From Pycnococcus provasolii (taxonomy: Eukaryota; Chlorophyta; Pseudoscourfieldiophyceae; Pseudoscourfieldiales; Pycnococcaceae): a stretch of 64,000 bases of DNA. The DNA lies in assembly GCA_938743325.2 (NCBI GenBank), contig OW568880.1, forward strand, positions 434,001 through 498,000. The letters run 5' to 3'. Shown piece by piece: positions 20,537 to 29,128 of the stretch (positions within the stretch are counted from its first letter, which is position 1; each line of letters starts with the position of its first letter). The translations under genes were made by a program, and so were the position numbers. The notes below the pieces were generated by a model that was not told the origin of the DNA, made no database searches, and was given only the letters and a program-made list of their open reading frames with translations.

Positions 20537-23500
20537 ATGGACATTAATGCCTTAAGAGTAGTACAACAACGTGTTTCTTTTCAAAGGGTGAATCTGCTCC
20601 AAAAGCCGTGTATAGGAGCCGTGTGTGCTCCACGTCCACGTCTGTTAAGCGTCCTACGTCCTATGGGTATGGTGGTGCAACTCCGGTACGGTTGGTGCAG
20701 TCTAGGGGGTACAGGTACATGTGGGGCCTCTGAAAGGGTAAAAAGGTTGGGGCCTGTGCCTCTGAACTTGCATGGCGCGTCACTTGCGCGTCTAAGGCGC
20801 CGATCTGTGCGCTCGGTTGCGGCCCCCAATGTTTCAGCCTTATGGGGGACGCGAACGACAGCCACGACAAGCGTGCCTAGTCAACAAGTTGGCGTGCGTG
20901 CGAAAACAACACACAACAAGAAGGGACACTGGGCACACCACCAGGTTCCACACGTCTGCCGTCGAAGCCGTCGCCGTCGTCACGGACTCGTACCCAGTCA
21001 AACGCAACTAACCCCCATGGCTGCACCTGGAGGATGGATGAAGTTGAACCAACAAGACGACGACGACGAGGACGACGACGAGGATGGTGACAGCACCAAA
21101 GCTCCCAAGAAACAACAACAAATTCAGTGGCCAGCCTCCCCAACGCTCTTCATCCAAAAGCTCGTGTACACGTACTACAGAAATCGTGAGGGTGTCGCGG
21201 ACGACTTGCGCGCATTCCTTGCTTTCCTGGCTGTCGCGTTCACATTTATCGTCCTCGTCGAGAAGGCCACCATGGTTACACCAACCACGTCCAGCCTAAG
21301 CCTGGCAACATTCACGTCGTTCGTGAACCTGCTGGGTGAAAACCTCGGGTCGGACTTCGAGTCGGACACTGGGCTACAGCTCGGCACGAAAGCGACCGTC
21401 GCCATGCTCGGTATTTTGCTCTTCAGCATCCTCATCGCGCTGACGGAGAGAACCATCTCCTCGAGCATTGACGCCAACATCACCGAAGGTGCGGCAGTGA
21501 TGGAGGCGGATCATCGCGTCATCATGGGCGTGTTCCAGAGCCAGCGCGACATCGAAGGGCTGTGGAAAGTCCTGCAGCAGATGTGCGACGCGTATGCTTG
21601 CGAAGGCGGCACGAGCATCGTCGTGCTTGCGAGCAGGCCAAAGGCTGAGATGGAAGCGCTGTGTCTGTCAGCCATCCCTCGGTCGATGCGGCATGGAACG
21701 TACATCCAATTTCGTCGAGGGTCCATGCTTCGACCGAAGGACATCGAGCGCGTCGCCGCTGCGCAAGCTGCCACGGTTCTCGTTATGAGCGACTACAGCC
21801 GGCCGCCGCGTGAGGCGGATGCGCAGACGCTTCGCTGCGCGGTGCTGCTGGACGAAATTGTTGCAGCCCATGATAATAATCAGACAGCCGTATTGCCATC
21901 CACAACCACACCAAGCACCGTCGTTTGCGAGACGCAGACGGGCCAAGGCAAGCGCATGATTGAGCAATTTACATCCGAACTTTGCCAGCCGCTGAACGAG
22001 AACGACTTCAACGCACTGCGTCTGACGCGATCGATCAAGAACCCTATTGTTGCGTTTATGATCGAAGATCTGCTGGGATTCGACGCCGACGACAACCTGT
22101 ACACTCACGACGTGGAGCGCGCTCTTGTAGGAATGAGCTTTGAGCAAATACAGTCGCACTATCCCAACGAAATCGTGTGCGGCGTGTGCACACGTCCGTC
22201 GGAGGAGGAGATGGCAGAGACGGAAAGTGCAAACAGCGAGACGCGTTGGTTGCATGATGTGCCGCCCAATGTACAGCACCGAAAACGACAGCTCGAATGC
22301 GTCGATGGCCTTAAATTGCGCCTCGGTGTGCCTCACGCCGACTGGCGTGCGACAGCCGGCGACAGGCTCCTACTTCTTCGCTCGACGCAGATCCCCAAGC
22401 ATGCCGTGAAAGCGTTGCGTGAACCAGACCCCGCAGCACTCGCTGCACTCGAAACGCCCAAACCGTGGACGCCTCCCGTTTCACTCGTGCCATCGCCGTC
22501 TGGGTCGCTCGCTCGCACGTCACGTCCAAATCACGTCCTCGTCGTCGGCTGGGGCAATAACGACAGGATGATCAGGCTGCTCAAGCTGCTCGACCGTGGC
22601 CCTTGTCACTTGCCTCCAGGGTCGCATGTCACACTCTTTCACGGGCACCGCCACGCGGTGAGCGAGGACGATGTGATGAATAACTTCAAGGCTGATCGGT
22701 CGCTCGAGTCGTTCGACGAAGAAGAGAAGTCTCGTACGTTGGCGGAGAATATACCAGCCTTGCGCACGGATGACATCCAAGGAAAAAACGATCGTGATTT
22801 CGTCGATCTGCGCGTCGGTCAAACAGAGCTGCCAGTTCTGCCACCTCTGCCTAAAACCCGCAACATGACGATCGAAGTGGTGCGTGGTGACCCGCTATCC
22901 GCACGCTCGATGTACAAGCACCTCGACCTGACGTCGTACGACAGCATATTCGTCCTCAAGGACAACTGCTGGGTAGATCCAGACATGAATTCAAGCAACG
23001 GCATCACCTATGACAACTCTCCAACTGACGCCTATCGCCTCGACGCGCTAACAATGATGGCTCAGCTGAACGTGAGAACGGCATTGCACAATCAGGTTGA
23101 GAGCCGTAAGCGCGACGCCGCGATGGAATGCCAGACCAGTGAGGAAGTGGAATGCAGTGGACGTTTGAGCGTTGCGGATGTCCAAAAGGAGCAGTCGTCG
23201 AAGTTCCGTGACGCCTTGGAAAGCTCGATGGGAGATGCGCTTCCAAGGCACTTTCGTGAGCGCGTTGGACGCGGCGAGGAGGAAAGCTCTACGCTGATGG
23301 TTGTGCAGAAGGTTGCATTTGAGGGCGTGACGCGCTTTGAAGATCGATCCATGAAGGCGATTGGCATGAGCTTTCAAGAAGTTGCCGCGCGAATGCTCGT
23401 CAACGTTCAGTACGATTGCATCCTCCAGCAGCTGTTCATGTCCATCGGCATTGACGTCGAGTGGGACGTGGAGGACGTCTCAAGGTACGCCGCGCCATTC

Positions 23501-23986
23501 GAGAAGTTAACTTTCTGGGACGTGATGGCTCGCGCTCGTGCCGATGGAAAGATTGCGTTGGGCTATTATGACATTTTGCTTGACGAGGATGGCGAGCGCG
23601 AGCCGATGACGTACCACGTAAATCCCAGGTCATCCTCGAGATTAGGGATCACCGCTGCCGGCTGGGCGCTAATCCGAGCGAGGCGTCTGAAGAAGCGTGC
23701 TGAGCAGGGGAAAACTGCTGATGAGCAGGAGTTGGAAGGGTCCGTAGAAGAAAGGGAGAGTCTAGGAAAGTACAGCCGGATGGCTGTCGTGCCGCCGCTG
23801 TGGATGGCGTTGCAAAAATTCTTGAGGAAGCGAAGAAGAGAGTCCAAGGAAGTATCCAAGTCTGCGGATGCGACGATGACAAAGCCACGCGCCACAGTTC
23901 CGTCCGTGTCCCGCGATGAGGTGCGTGTTTGGAATCGAGGCGATGGGCGAACGCGGCTGATTGTGCTCGCTAGCAAAACCAAATAA
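20537..23986 (+). CDS. CASTOR/POLLUX (DMI1)-type ion channel
   Basis: 1149 residues from the ATG at 20537. The first 160 residues are basic and poor in acidic residues, like a transit peptide; a second plausible start is the ATG at 21017 (MAAPGGWMKL), followed by an acidic stretch. Residues 210-255 (LFIQKLVYTYYRN, then LAFLAVAFTFIVLVEKA) and 290-310 (AMLGILLFSILIALTERTI) match the membrane part of the plant channels, where KLxYxxD/Y and ERxI-type motifs recur. Two RCK-like nucleotide-binding regions follow: TSIVVLASRPKAEMEAL and HVLVVGWGNNDRMIRLLKLLD (plant HVxVCGWN). In plants these channels conduct calcium or potassium in the nuclear envelope for symbiotic signalling, and in some lineages sit in the plastid envelope. 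The alga's use of it is unknown. TGTAA lies at 23991. Confidence 0.85.
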   Translation: MDINALRVVQQRVSFQRVNLLQKPCIGAVCAPRPRLLSVLRPMGMVVQLRYGWCSLGGTGTCGASERVKRLGPVPLNLHGASLARLRRRSVRSVAAPNVSALWGTRTTATTSVPSQQVGVRAKTTHNKKGHWAHHQVPHVCRRSRRRRHGLVPSQTQLTPMAAPGGWMKLNQQDDDDEDDDEDGDSTKAPKKQQQIQWPASPTLFIQKLVYTYYRNREGVADDLRAFLAFLAVAFTFIVLVEKATMVTPTTSSLSLATFTSFVNLLGENLGSDFESDTGLQLGTKATVAMLGILLFSILIALTERTISSSIDANITEGAAVMEADHRVIMGVFQSQRDIEGLWKVLQQMCDAYACEGGTSIVVLASRPKAEMEALCLSAIPRSMRHGTYIQFRRGSMLRPKDIERVAAAQAATVLVMSDYSRPPREADAQTLRCAVLLDEIVAAHDNNQTAVLPSTTTPSTVVCETQTGQGKRMIEQFTSELCQPLNENDFNALRLTRSIKNPIVAFMIEDLLGFDADDNLYTHDVERALVGMSFEQIQSHYPNEIVCGVCTRPSEEEMAETESANSETRWLHDVPPNVQHRKRQLECVDGLKLRLGVPHADWRATAGDRLLLLRSTQIPKHAVKALREPDPAALAALETPKPWTPPVSLVPSPSGSLARTSRPNHVLVVGWGNNDRMIRLLKLLDRGPCHLPPGSHVTLFHGHRHAVSEDDVMNNFKADRSLESFDEEEKSRTLAENIPALRTDDIQGKNDRDFVDLRVGQTELPVLPPLPKTRNMTIEVVRGDPLSARSMYKHLDLTSYDSIFVLKDNCWVDPDMNSSNGITYDNSPTDAYRLDALTMMAQLNVRTALHNQVESRKRDAAMECQTSEEVECSGRLSVADVQKEQSSKFRDALESSMGDALPRHFRERVGRGEEESSTLMVVQKVAFEGVTRFEDRSMKAIGMSFQEVAARMLVNVQYDCILQQLFMSIGIDVEWDVEDVSRYAAPFEKLTFWDVMARARADGKIALGYYDILLDEDGEREPMTYHVNPRSSSRLGITAAGWALIRARRLKKRAEQGKTADEQELEGSVEERESLGKYSRMAVVPPLWMALQKFLRKRRRESKEVSKSADATMTKPRATVPSVSRDEVRVWNRGDGRTRLIVLASKTK

Positions 23987-23990
23987 ATGG

Positions 23991-23995
23991 TGTAA
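23991..23995 (+). terminator. TGTAA polyadenylation signal
   Basis: TGTAA lies 5 bases after the stop of the CASTOR/POLLUX-like gene. The rest of the gap to 24350 shows no gene; it is the shared 3' region with the convergent WD40 gene. Confidence 0.5.
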
Positions 23996-24350
23996 AGTAC
24001 ATTACATGATTGCAAGTCTCAACCCCAAGATAGCTCCATTTCTCACATATTGGACTCTTTAGATAACTCAGACTACTCTACGATAGCGGCAGGTAAGAGT
24101 GAGCGATTTAGTAAATGTGACCCTTGAGTCATCGCGTTGATGCACTTTTGGTGGCGATGGCGACGAACAACAGCGACAACAAGTCGCAAGTGGAGCTCTC
24201 ACGCCGGACGCCAACGAAAAGCGGCCTATAGGAGCTTCGAAATCATTTGCACCATGTACAAAAACGCGCTGTTGAATGGCACCGCTGAAAGGGCTGAAAG
24301 GGCTGAATGGTGTGAATGGACGACCGTTGGACAAAGTAAAGTGCACTCCA

Positions 24351-26861
24351 TTACTGAGTGAGCGATTTTAGTATCTCTTCGACGATCGTGCTCAAGTACG
24401 CCTCCTTGTCTCCGACGATGCCAGCATCCTTCGCATCTACGCCTACTGTCCACACGCGACCTCCTTCGCTTGGCATCAGCCTGTACAGGGGATGCGAAAT
24501 CTCGCGTTCCACCTTGTCTTCGAGGTCGTTCGCGTCGCGGAGTAGGAGGTAAGCGGTAAGGTCGTACATCGGCGTGAGACTTTTCAACGCGGCAAACCAC
24601 GCCCGTCTCGTGCTCGGCATCTGCAGCACGTCTTTCCACTCCGCGGCATCCGTCTGGTTGTTGTACTCGCGCGCCATGTGCTTCATAGACTCCGGCACCG
24701 CGTTGCTCGGGCTTGCAATTCCAAAGTTGAGCATATTGAACAAGTTTCTCGCAGCATCGCGGAACTCCATCACACCGAGTTGCAGGAGCATCTGCAAATC
24801 TAGCCCTCGGTCGGAAGCCTTGTCGCGCAGCTGCTCAAACTGCTCGCGCGTTAGCCTTGTTTCGTACGCGGTTGACTTGCCAACGAACAGCTCCGTCACG
24901 CCTGCCGACGCGCACCACTCACTCATCTTCGTGTACGCAACGTGGTCACAGCCAATGTTGAACGACGCCTTGTCGCCACGGTACCCCTGCCACACCACAC
25001 GAGAGATGCGCCGCTCGAAGCCGTGGTAAGCCGCCGCCTCAACACCAGGTCCGATGATGAGCACGTTCACGTCGTCGCTCGATTGCAAGATGGCGCGCCG
25101 AGCCTCGAGCGAATCGCCAGTCACCAGCTTGCACACGTCCTCGCTCGGCACGTTTGCGGGAATGGGGTGGGGAACGGCAAGCTTGTCCACGACGTACTCG
25201 TCGCGCTCTTCGTCGAGCAAGTATGCCCACAGCGGCACGCTGTTGTCGAGTGGAACGCCCTTCGCCGTCGCCGCCTCCTCTCGACTGCTCGGGATAATCG
25301 GAATGCCGCTCACTCCCATGCGCCAGCATAGCCACTGCACGAGTTTCGCACGCTCGACGTTGTTGCGCGAAACGGTGGCAATATACTTGATGCAAATGCG
25401 CCCAGCCTTGTGGTCGCTGAGCGCCACAAGCAGGGCCACGAGGTCATCGCAGTCATGCCCCACGTCCGTCTCGATCGCGACTGAGATGGACGGCGGCGCC
25501 ACAGGCGAAGATGATGCCGCCGCCGAGGCTGCCCGCGCGAGACTGCTTGCGGGAACCTTCCACGCGCGGAGGGCGAACTTACGACCCGTCCCTCCGCCAA
25601 CGGCGTACAGCTCTCCACTCGATCGCAGTGCAAGAGCGGGCACACGACTTGCAACACCCTCGCCAGGTGGTGCGCAGCGGTAACTTCGGAGCACCTCTCC
25701 GGTGGAAACGTCGTGCGCAAGCACGACGCCTGCGACGTTGCCACTGTAGAGATATCTTTCGTCGAGACTGCACGCAAGACTGCACACGTTCGCTTCGTGA
25801 CCAAGAAGAGATCGCAGGCGGATGTAGCATCCAGCCTGCGCGGTGGCATCGATCATGCCCTGGGCGCTCGCAAGTGCAGACGCATCTGCGGGCATTGCCG
25901 CGGCTGCACGCTCGGCTGCACCCTCGTCGTCGCGGCGCATGTGCCGAATGACCGTGTCTCCGCTGAACCACAGCTCGGAGCCGTCGTGCGAGAGCAGCAC
26001 GCAGCGCACGTCCGTCTTGCAGCTGCGAATGCGCTCGATGATTTCGCCGTCGTCGAGGCGGATGTGAAGCAGCGACCCCGCCTTCATTCCCACCCAAAGG
26101 CTCTCCTCGTCTCTGCTCACCTGAAGGCTGTGCGCGTAGTTGTTGATATTCTTGCGCTTCGGCAGGTGGAACTGTCTGTTTAGCTTCGCAGATGAAACGG
26201 TCCACTCGATAATGGTGTTGTCCTCCGAACCAGAGTACAGGTGCGAGCCGTCTGCTGTCGCCACGAGTGACACGACGTCGAGCGAGTGTCCGACGAGCAC
26301 GGCAAGCTTACGCAGCGTAGGCACCTCGGCGAATCGCGTTCCCTTGTGCTTCGGCTCGAGCGCGAGCGTCCATATGACGATGGTATCGTCGCGTCCTCCG
26401 CTAAATACGCGCGTGCCACTCGCCTCCCCTGGTGGTGCGGGAGCGCAGCACAAGGATACTACCGCGCCCTTGTGTTCTCTGAAGCAGTACACGGCTTCCG
26501 TCTCACCCGGCTCAGGCGGTGCTACAGGCACAGCGTCTAGGCTTGGTGATAGAAATTGCAGGATTGCTCCATCTTCGCACCCGACGAATACGAATTTTTC
26601 AGCGTCATTCCCAGTTCCAGAAATCACGACGGATGTGAGACGTGAGTGTGAAATGGCGACACGCGACGGCTTACGAAGTTCAGGCTTAAGGCCACCACCA
26701 CCATTACCACCTGCCGTATTATTTTCACTAGAAGCAGCTGCAAGAGCTAGAGCCTCAGCTTCTTTCTTCACCAAGTTTGCTGCTTTTATGGAGCCTGCCA
26801 CCACACCAGGAGGAGGCACCCAGTCAGCTGCACACACAACATTCACATTGGAAGGCGCCAT
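24351..26861 (-). CDS. WD40 propeller fused to a nucleoside-hydrolase-like domain
   Basis: 836 residues from the ATG at 26861. Residues 60-440 are WD40 repeats: VFSGGRDDTIVIWTL, GSHLYSGSEDNTIIEWTV, RYLYSGNVAGVVLAHDV. From about 455 the protein changes: VAIETDVGHDCDDLVALLVAL matches the calcium-binding N-terminal motif of inosine/uridine-type nucleoside hydrolases (DxDxGxDDxxAL), with D466, D470, D472 and D473. The later blocks also fit in order: LIIGPGVEAAAY (family MGPLTNIA), ASFNIGCDHVAY (family EFNxxxDPEAA) and PMYDLTAYLLL (family xHDxxAV), in which the usual His is Tyr. The fold assignment is therefore good, but ribohydrolase activity is open. This fusion is not one I know. The gene is convergent with the channel gene and head-to-head with SirB. 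Confidence 0.85.
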   Translation of the reverse strand: MAPSNVNVVCAADWVPPPGVVAGSIKAANLVKKEAEALALAAASSENNTAGGNGGGGLKPELRKPSRVAISHSRLTSVVISGTGNDAEKFVFVGCEDGAILQFLSPSLDAVPVAPPEPGETEAVYCFREHKGAVVSLCCAPAPPGEASGTRVFSGGRDDTIVIWTLALEPKHKGTRFAEVPTLRKLAVLVGHSLDVVSLVATADGSHLYSGSEDNTIIEWTVSSAKLNRQFHLPKRKNINNYAHSLQVSRDEESLWVGMKAGSLLHIRLDDGEIIERIRSCKTDVRCVLLSHDGSELWFSGDTVIRHMRRDDEGAAERAAAAMPADASALASAQGMIDATAQAGCYIRLRSLLGHEANVCSLACSLDERYLYSGNVAGVVLAHDVSTGEVLRSYRCAPPGEGVASRVPALALRSSGELYAVGGGTGRKFALRAWKVPASSLARAASAAASSSPVAPPSISVAIETDVGHDCDDLVALLVALSDHKAGRICIKYIATVSRNNVERAKLVQWLCWRMGVSGIPIIPSSREEAATAKGVPLDNSVPLWAYLLDEERDEYVVDKLAVPHPIPANVPSEDVCKLVTGDSLEARRAILQSSDDVNVLIIGPGVEAAAYHGFERRISRVVWQGYRGDKASFNIGCDHVAYTKMSEWCASAGVTELFVGKSTAYETRLTREQFEQLRDKASDRGLDLQMLLQLGVMEFRDAARNLFNMLNFGIASPSNAVPESMKHMAREYNNQTDAAEWKDVLQMPSTRRAWFAALKSLTPMYDLTAYLLLRDANDLEDKVEREISHPLYRLMPSEGGRVWTVGVDAKDAGIVGDKEAYLSTIVEEILKSLTQ

Positions 26862-27046
26862 GGCCGGCTGGTGTGAAAATGACCGTGGAACAAACCTCTC
26901 TGAGGGGGTCGGCGTTGACTCTCCTCCTTTTTCTACCCTAAGACGTGTTGTTTGGTCAAACCAAAACGAGCCTCAAACCAAAAGGGGTCCCCAAAAAGGG
27001 GGGAGGCAAACCAAAAACCAAAATTCCTGGAAAAAACCTGAGCCTC

Positions 27047-27120
27047 GGGTTAGGGGTTAGGGGGTAGGGGTTAGGGGGTAGGGGTTAGGGGTTAGGGGTT
27101 AGGGGTTAGGGGTTAGGGGG
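27047..27120 (+). repeat. Degenerate telomere-like array (GGGGTTA/GGGGTA units)
   Basis: About eleven GGGTTAGG and GGGGTAGG units in the promoter interval between the WD40-hydrolase gene (start 26861, reverse) and SirB (start 27247, forward). The G-rich strand is sense for SirB, ending about 127 bases before its ATG. Confidence 0.8.
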
Positions 27121-27246
27121 AGGAGGGGTCCATCCAGCCACCTACCTTTTCCACCTTTTCCCAGGGGAGGTGGAATTCCCAGAGCCACACAAACAAACCT
27201 TGGACCTTCCTTCAAGACCATTTCACAGGTGTGTTTGTTTTTGCAT

Positions 27247-27939
27247 ATGTCCGTCGTCAAAGTCAGAGGTGGTGTCTTCTCCCCTGCCTGTCTCTCTGTG
27301 TCTTCGTCTGCTCCGTCTCTGAGAGTGCCTCTGAGAGGGAAGGCGGCACAATCCCAACTTGCACCTAGCAAGAGCTTGAGGAGGCATCCAAGCCAGACAA
27401 GGCTGGTTGTGCGACGTGCTATCCGCTGCATAGTTACCCAAAGTCCTCTGGAACATCCGAATCCTTTTCGTGGGAATCCCGTCATGGGAAACGCCATCAG
27501 CTTTGTGAGGAGACGGATCCAGCAGACTTTGTCGAGGGCAACACACGCAGGCGCAGACGCAGACGGCTGTGAACCTGCCGTCGTGATCGTCGACCACGGC
27601 TCGCGCGTCGCGAGCGCCAACGAGTCGCTCGCGGACGTCGTGCAGCTCTACAAGGAACGAACGGGAACGAACGTCGTGGAAATGGCGCACATGGAGCTCG
27701 CGGAGCCTACGATTGACGACGCGGTGGCCCGTTGCGTCGAGCAAGGGGCAACGACGGTCGTCGTATTCCCATACTTCCTCAGTCGAGGCAGGCACGTGCG
27801 AGAAGACATCCCGCGACTTGTCGAACAGGCGCGTTCGAACCATCCCAACGTTAACGTCATCCTCGCAGAGCCTCTTGGCTTAGAGCCCAGGTTGGCGGAC
27901 GTCATCGCCAGCCGGATCAACAGCGCGCTCAAAGTGTAA
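27247..27939 (+). CDS. SIRB: Sirohydrochlorin ferrochelatase, plastid
   Basis: 230 residues from the ATG at 27247. The first 100 residues are basic and Ser-rich, as expected of a chloroplast transit peptide. The CbiX/SirB domain follows: VIVDHGSRVASANESL, then MAHMELAEPTIDDA, GATTVVVFPYFLSRGRH, REDIPRLVEQAR and AEPLGLEPRLADVI. Plant SirB reads VDHGSRRKESN, AHMELAEPSI and FPGRH in the same places. The active-site histidines (HGSR; GRHVREDIP) are present. SirB inserts iron into sirohydrochlorin to make siroheme, the cofactor of nitrite and sulfite reductases, in the plastid stroma. The stop codon itself is part of a TGTAA poly(A)-type signal (27935-27939). Single-domain form as in plants. Confidence 0.93.
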   Translation: MSVVKVRGGVFSPACLSVSSSAPSLRVPLRGKAAQSQLAPSKSLRRHPSQTRLVVRRAIRCIVTQSPLEHPNPFRGNPVMGNAISFVRRRIQQTLSRATHAGADADGCEPAVVIVDHGSRVASANESLADVVQLYKERTGTNVVEMAHMELAEPTIDDAVARCVEQGATTVVVFPYFLSRGRHVREDIPRLVEQARSNHPNVNVILAEPLGLEPRLADVIASRINSALKV

Positions 27940-28429
27940 CACCTGGAAATATCTATTGAGTTGTCCGTTCACACCATTAACTTTCGCCACCCAGCACGTT
28001 CCATGGCGCTCTCGACAAGCGCGCGTTGTATATGGCTCTACATGACGCAATTTCAGGGTGCCTGCCGAAGGTTCCCGGGGATCCGCTGTAGATCGATCCA
28101 CCTGAGTTACAAAAAAAGGACTTTGGGGATCCCGGTCGAAAACCGATCATAACCAAAAGGATCAAGTTCGGCAATGGCGCCGTCACCACGGCGTGGAGTC
28201 TAATCACCGCCCATATCGTGTGCGGCAGCTCATCCTCGTTGGCGCCCACCGCGCCGCCTTCAGCCTCGCCCACGCGCACGCGCACCGCCTCGTATTGCGC
28301 CGTGCGCGTGAAACTATGTCTAGATTGCCGCAAGAAACAAAGTAACAAACAGAAGATGAGCGCAATCCTGAGAGGAAACGTGGCGCGCTCTTTCCGAATT
28401 ACTACTCTGTCACATTAGGGAGGGGCGGC
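27940..28429. other. Intergenic region, no firm gene
   Basis: About 490 bases after SirB. The reverse strand is open for 120 codons (28348-27977) but has no ATG at its start and matches nothing I know. GC patches occur near 28075-28100. Confidence 0.4.
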
Positions 28430-28771
28430 ATGCTGAAGATGCGCCTCGGCAGGGAGCACAACGAGAGACTCAACGTCGACGTCACGCCGACGCACACGTC
28501 CATCTTCATCACCCCGCAGCTCGCGCGATACTTGGATGCGTGCTATGCGCACCCGCATGCATTCCAAGCGTCGACGTCGTCTGTGCGACGGAAGATGAAG
28601 TTTGAAGGAAGGTCCCTTGAGACGCTCGTGGAGAACCCAAGCCCGTTCCGCTTCCTGCTCGACGATGTTAAGCGCACTCTCGTGGATCGCTTTCCTGGAA
28701 AGGTGCCGGTGATAAGAACACCTGACACGGGTCCGTTTGTTCGAGCAATTTGGTCGAGAAGGGTTGGTTGA
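28430..28771 (+). CDS. Small ORF of unknown function
   Basis: 113 residues from an ATG at 28430. Composition is balanced and protein-like (LARYLDACYAHPHAFQ, SLETLVENPSPFRFLLDD), with no signal peptide, membrane segment or recognised domain. It could be a small gene, the last exon of a spliced gene, or a remnant. It ends just before a GC patch and the next promoter. Confidence 0.35.
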   Translation: MLKMRLGREHNERLNVDVTPTHTSIFITPQLARYLDACYAHPHAFQASTSSVRRKMKFEGRSLETLVENPSPFRFLLDDVKRTLVDRFPGKVPVIRTPDTGPFVRAIWSRRVG

Positions 28772-29128
28772 GACTTGAGAGAGGGGTTGGTTGAGGTTGG
28801 TTGGTCACCCAACCAACCAAAGCCAAGGGGGAGGTCTTAAGACTTCCCCAACAGCCCGACGAAACTCCAAAGCCCCCTTGGAAAGGGACCTCCTACTAGG
28901 AAGGGGAACTCCGAGGGCCCCTGGCCTGGGGGGGAGAGGGCGAACTTTCATTCGAACGAGTCAACGGACAGATGGACCCTGGACCATTTTTCCCCCGGAT
29001 ACTTTTCTGAATGAGGTGTTGACTTTTCGCCTCATTTTTCGAAGCCCTCCGGAGCTCCTCCTCCCCGGGCTGCCGGGGAACACTTTTTTAAGTTTTATTT
29101 TATAATAGTCTCGGCTCGGTAGACTATA
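28772..29128. other. GC-patch promoter region of the TOG/Sel1 gene
   Basis: The region holds GGTTGGTTGGTC-type repeats on one strand facing CCAACCAACCAA at 28796-28820 (a hairpin-forming inverted repeat), then GGGCCC- and GGGG-rich patches at 28830-28945. No gene seen. Confidence 0.45.

Noticed and set aside
27977-28348. Reverse-strand frame after SirB
   Set aside because: No ATG at a sensible position, contains a GC patch, and no family match; kept only as intergenic comment.
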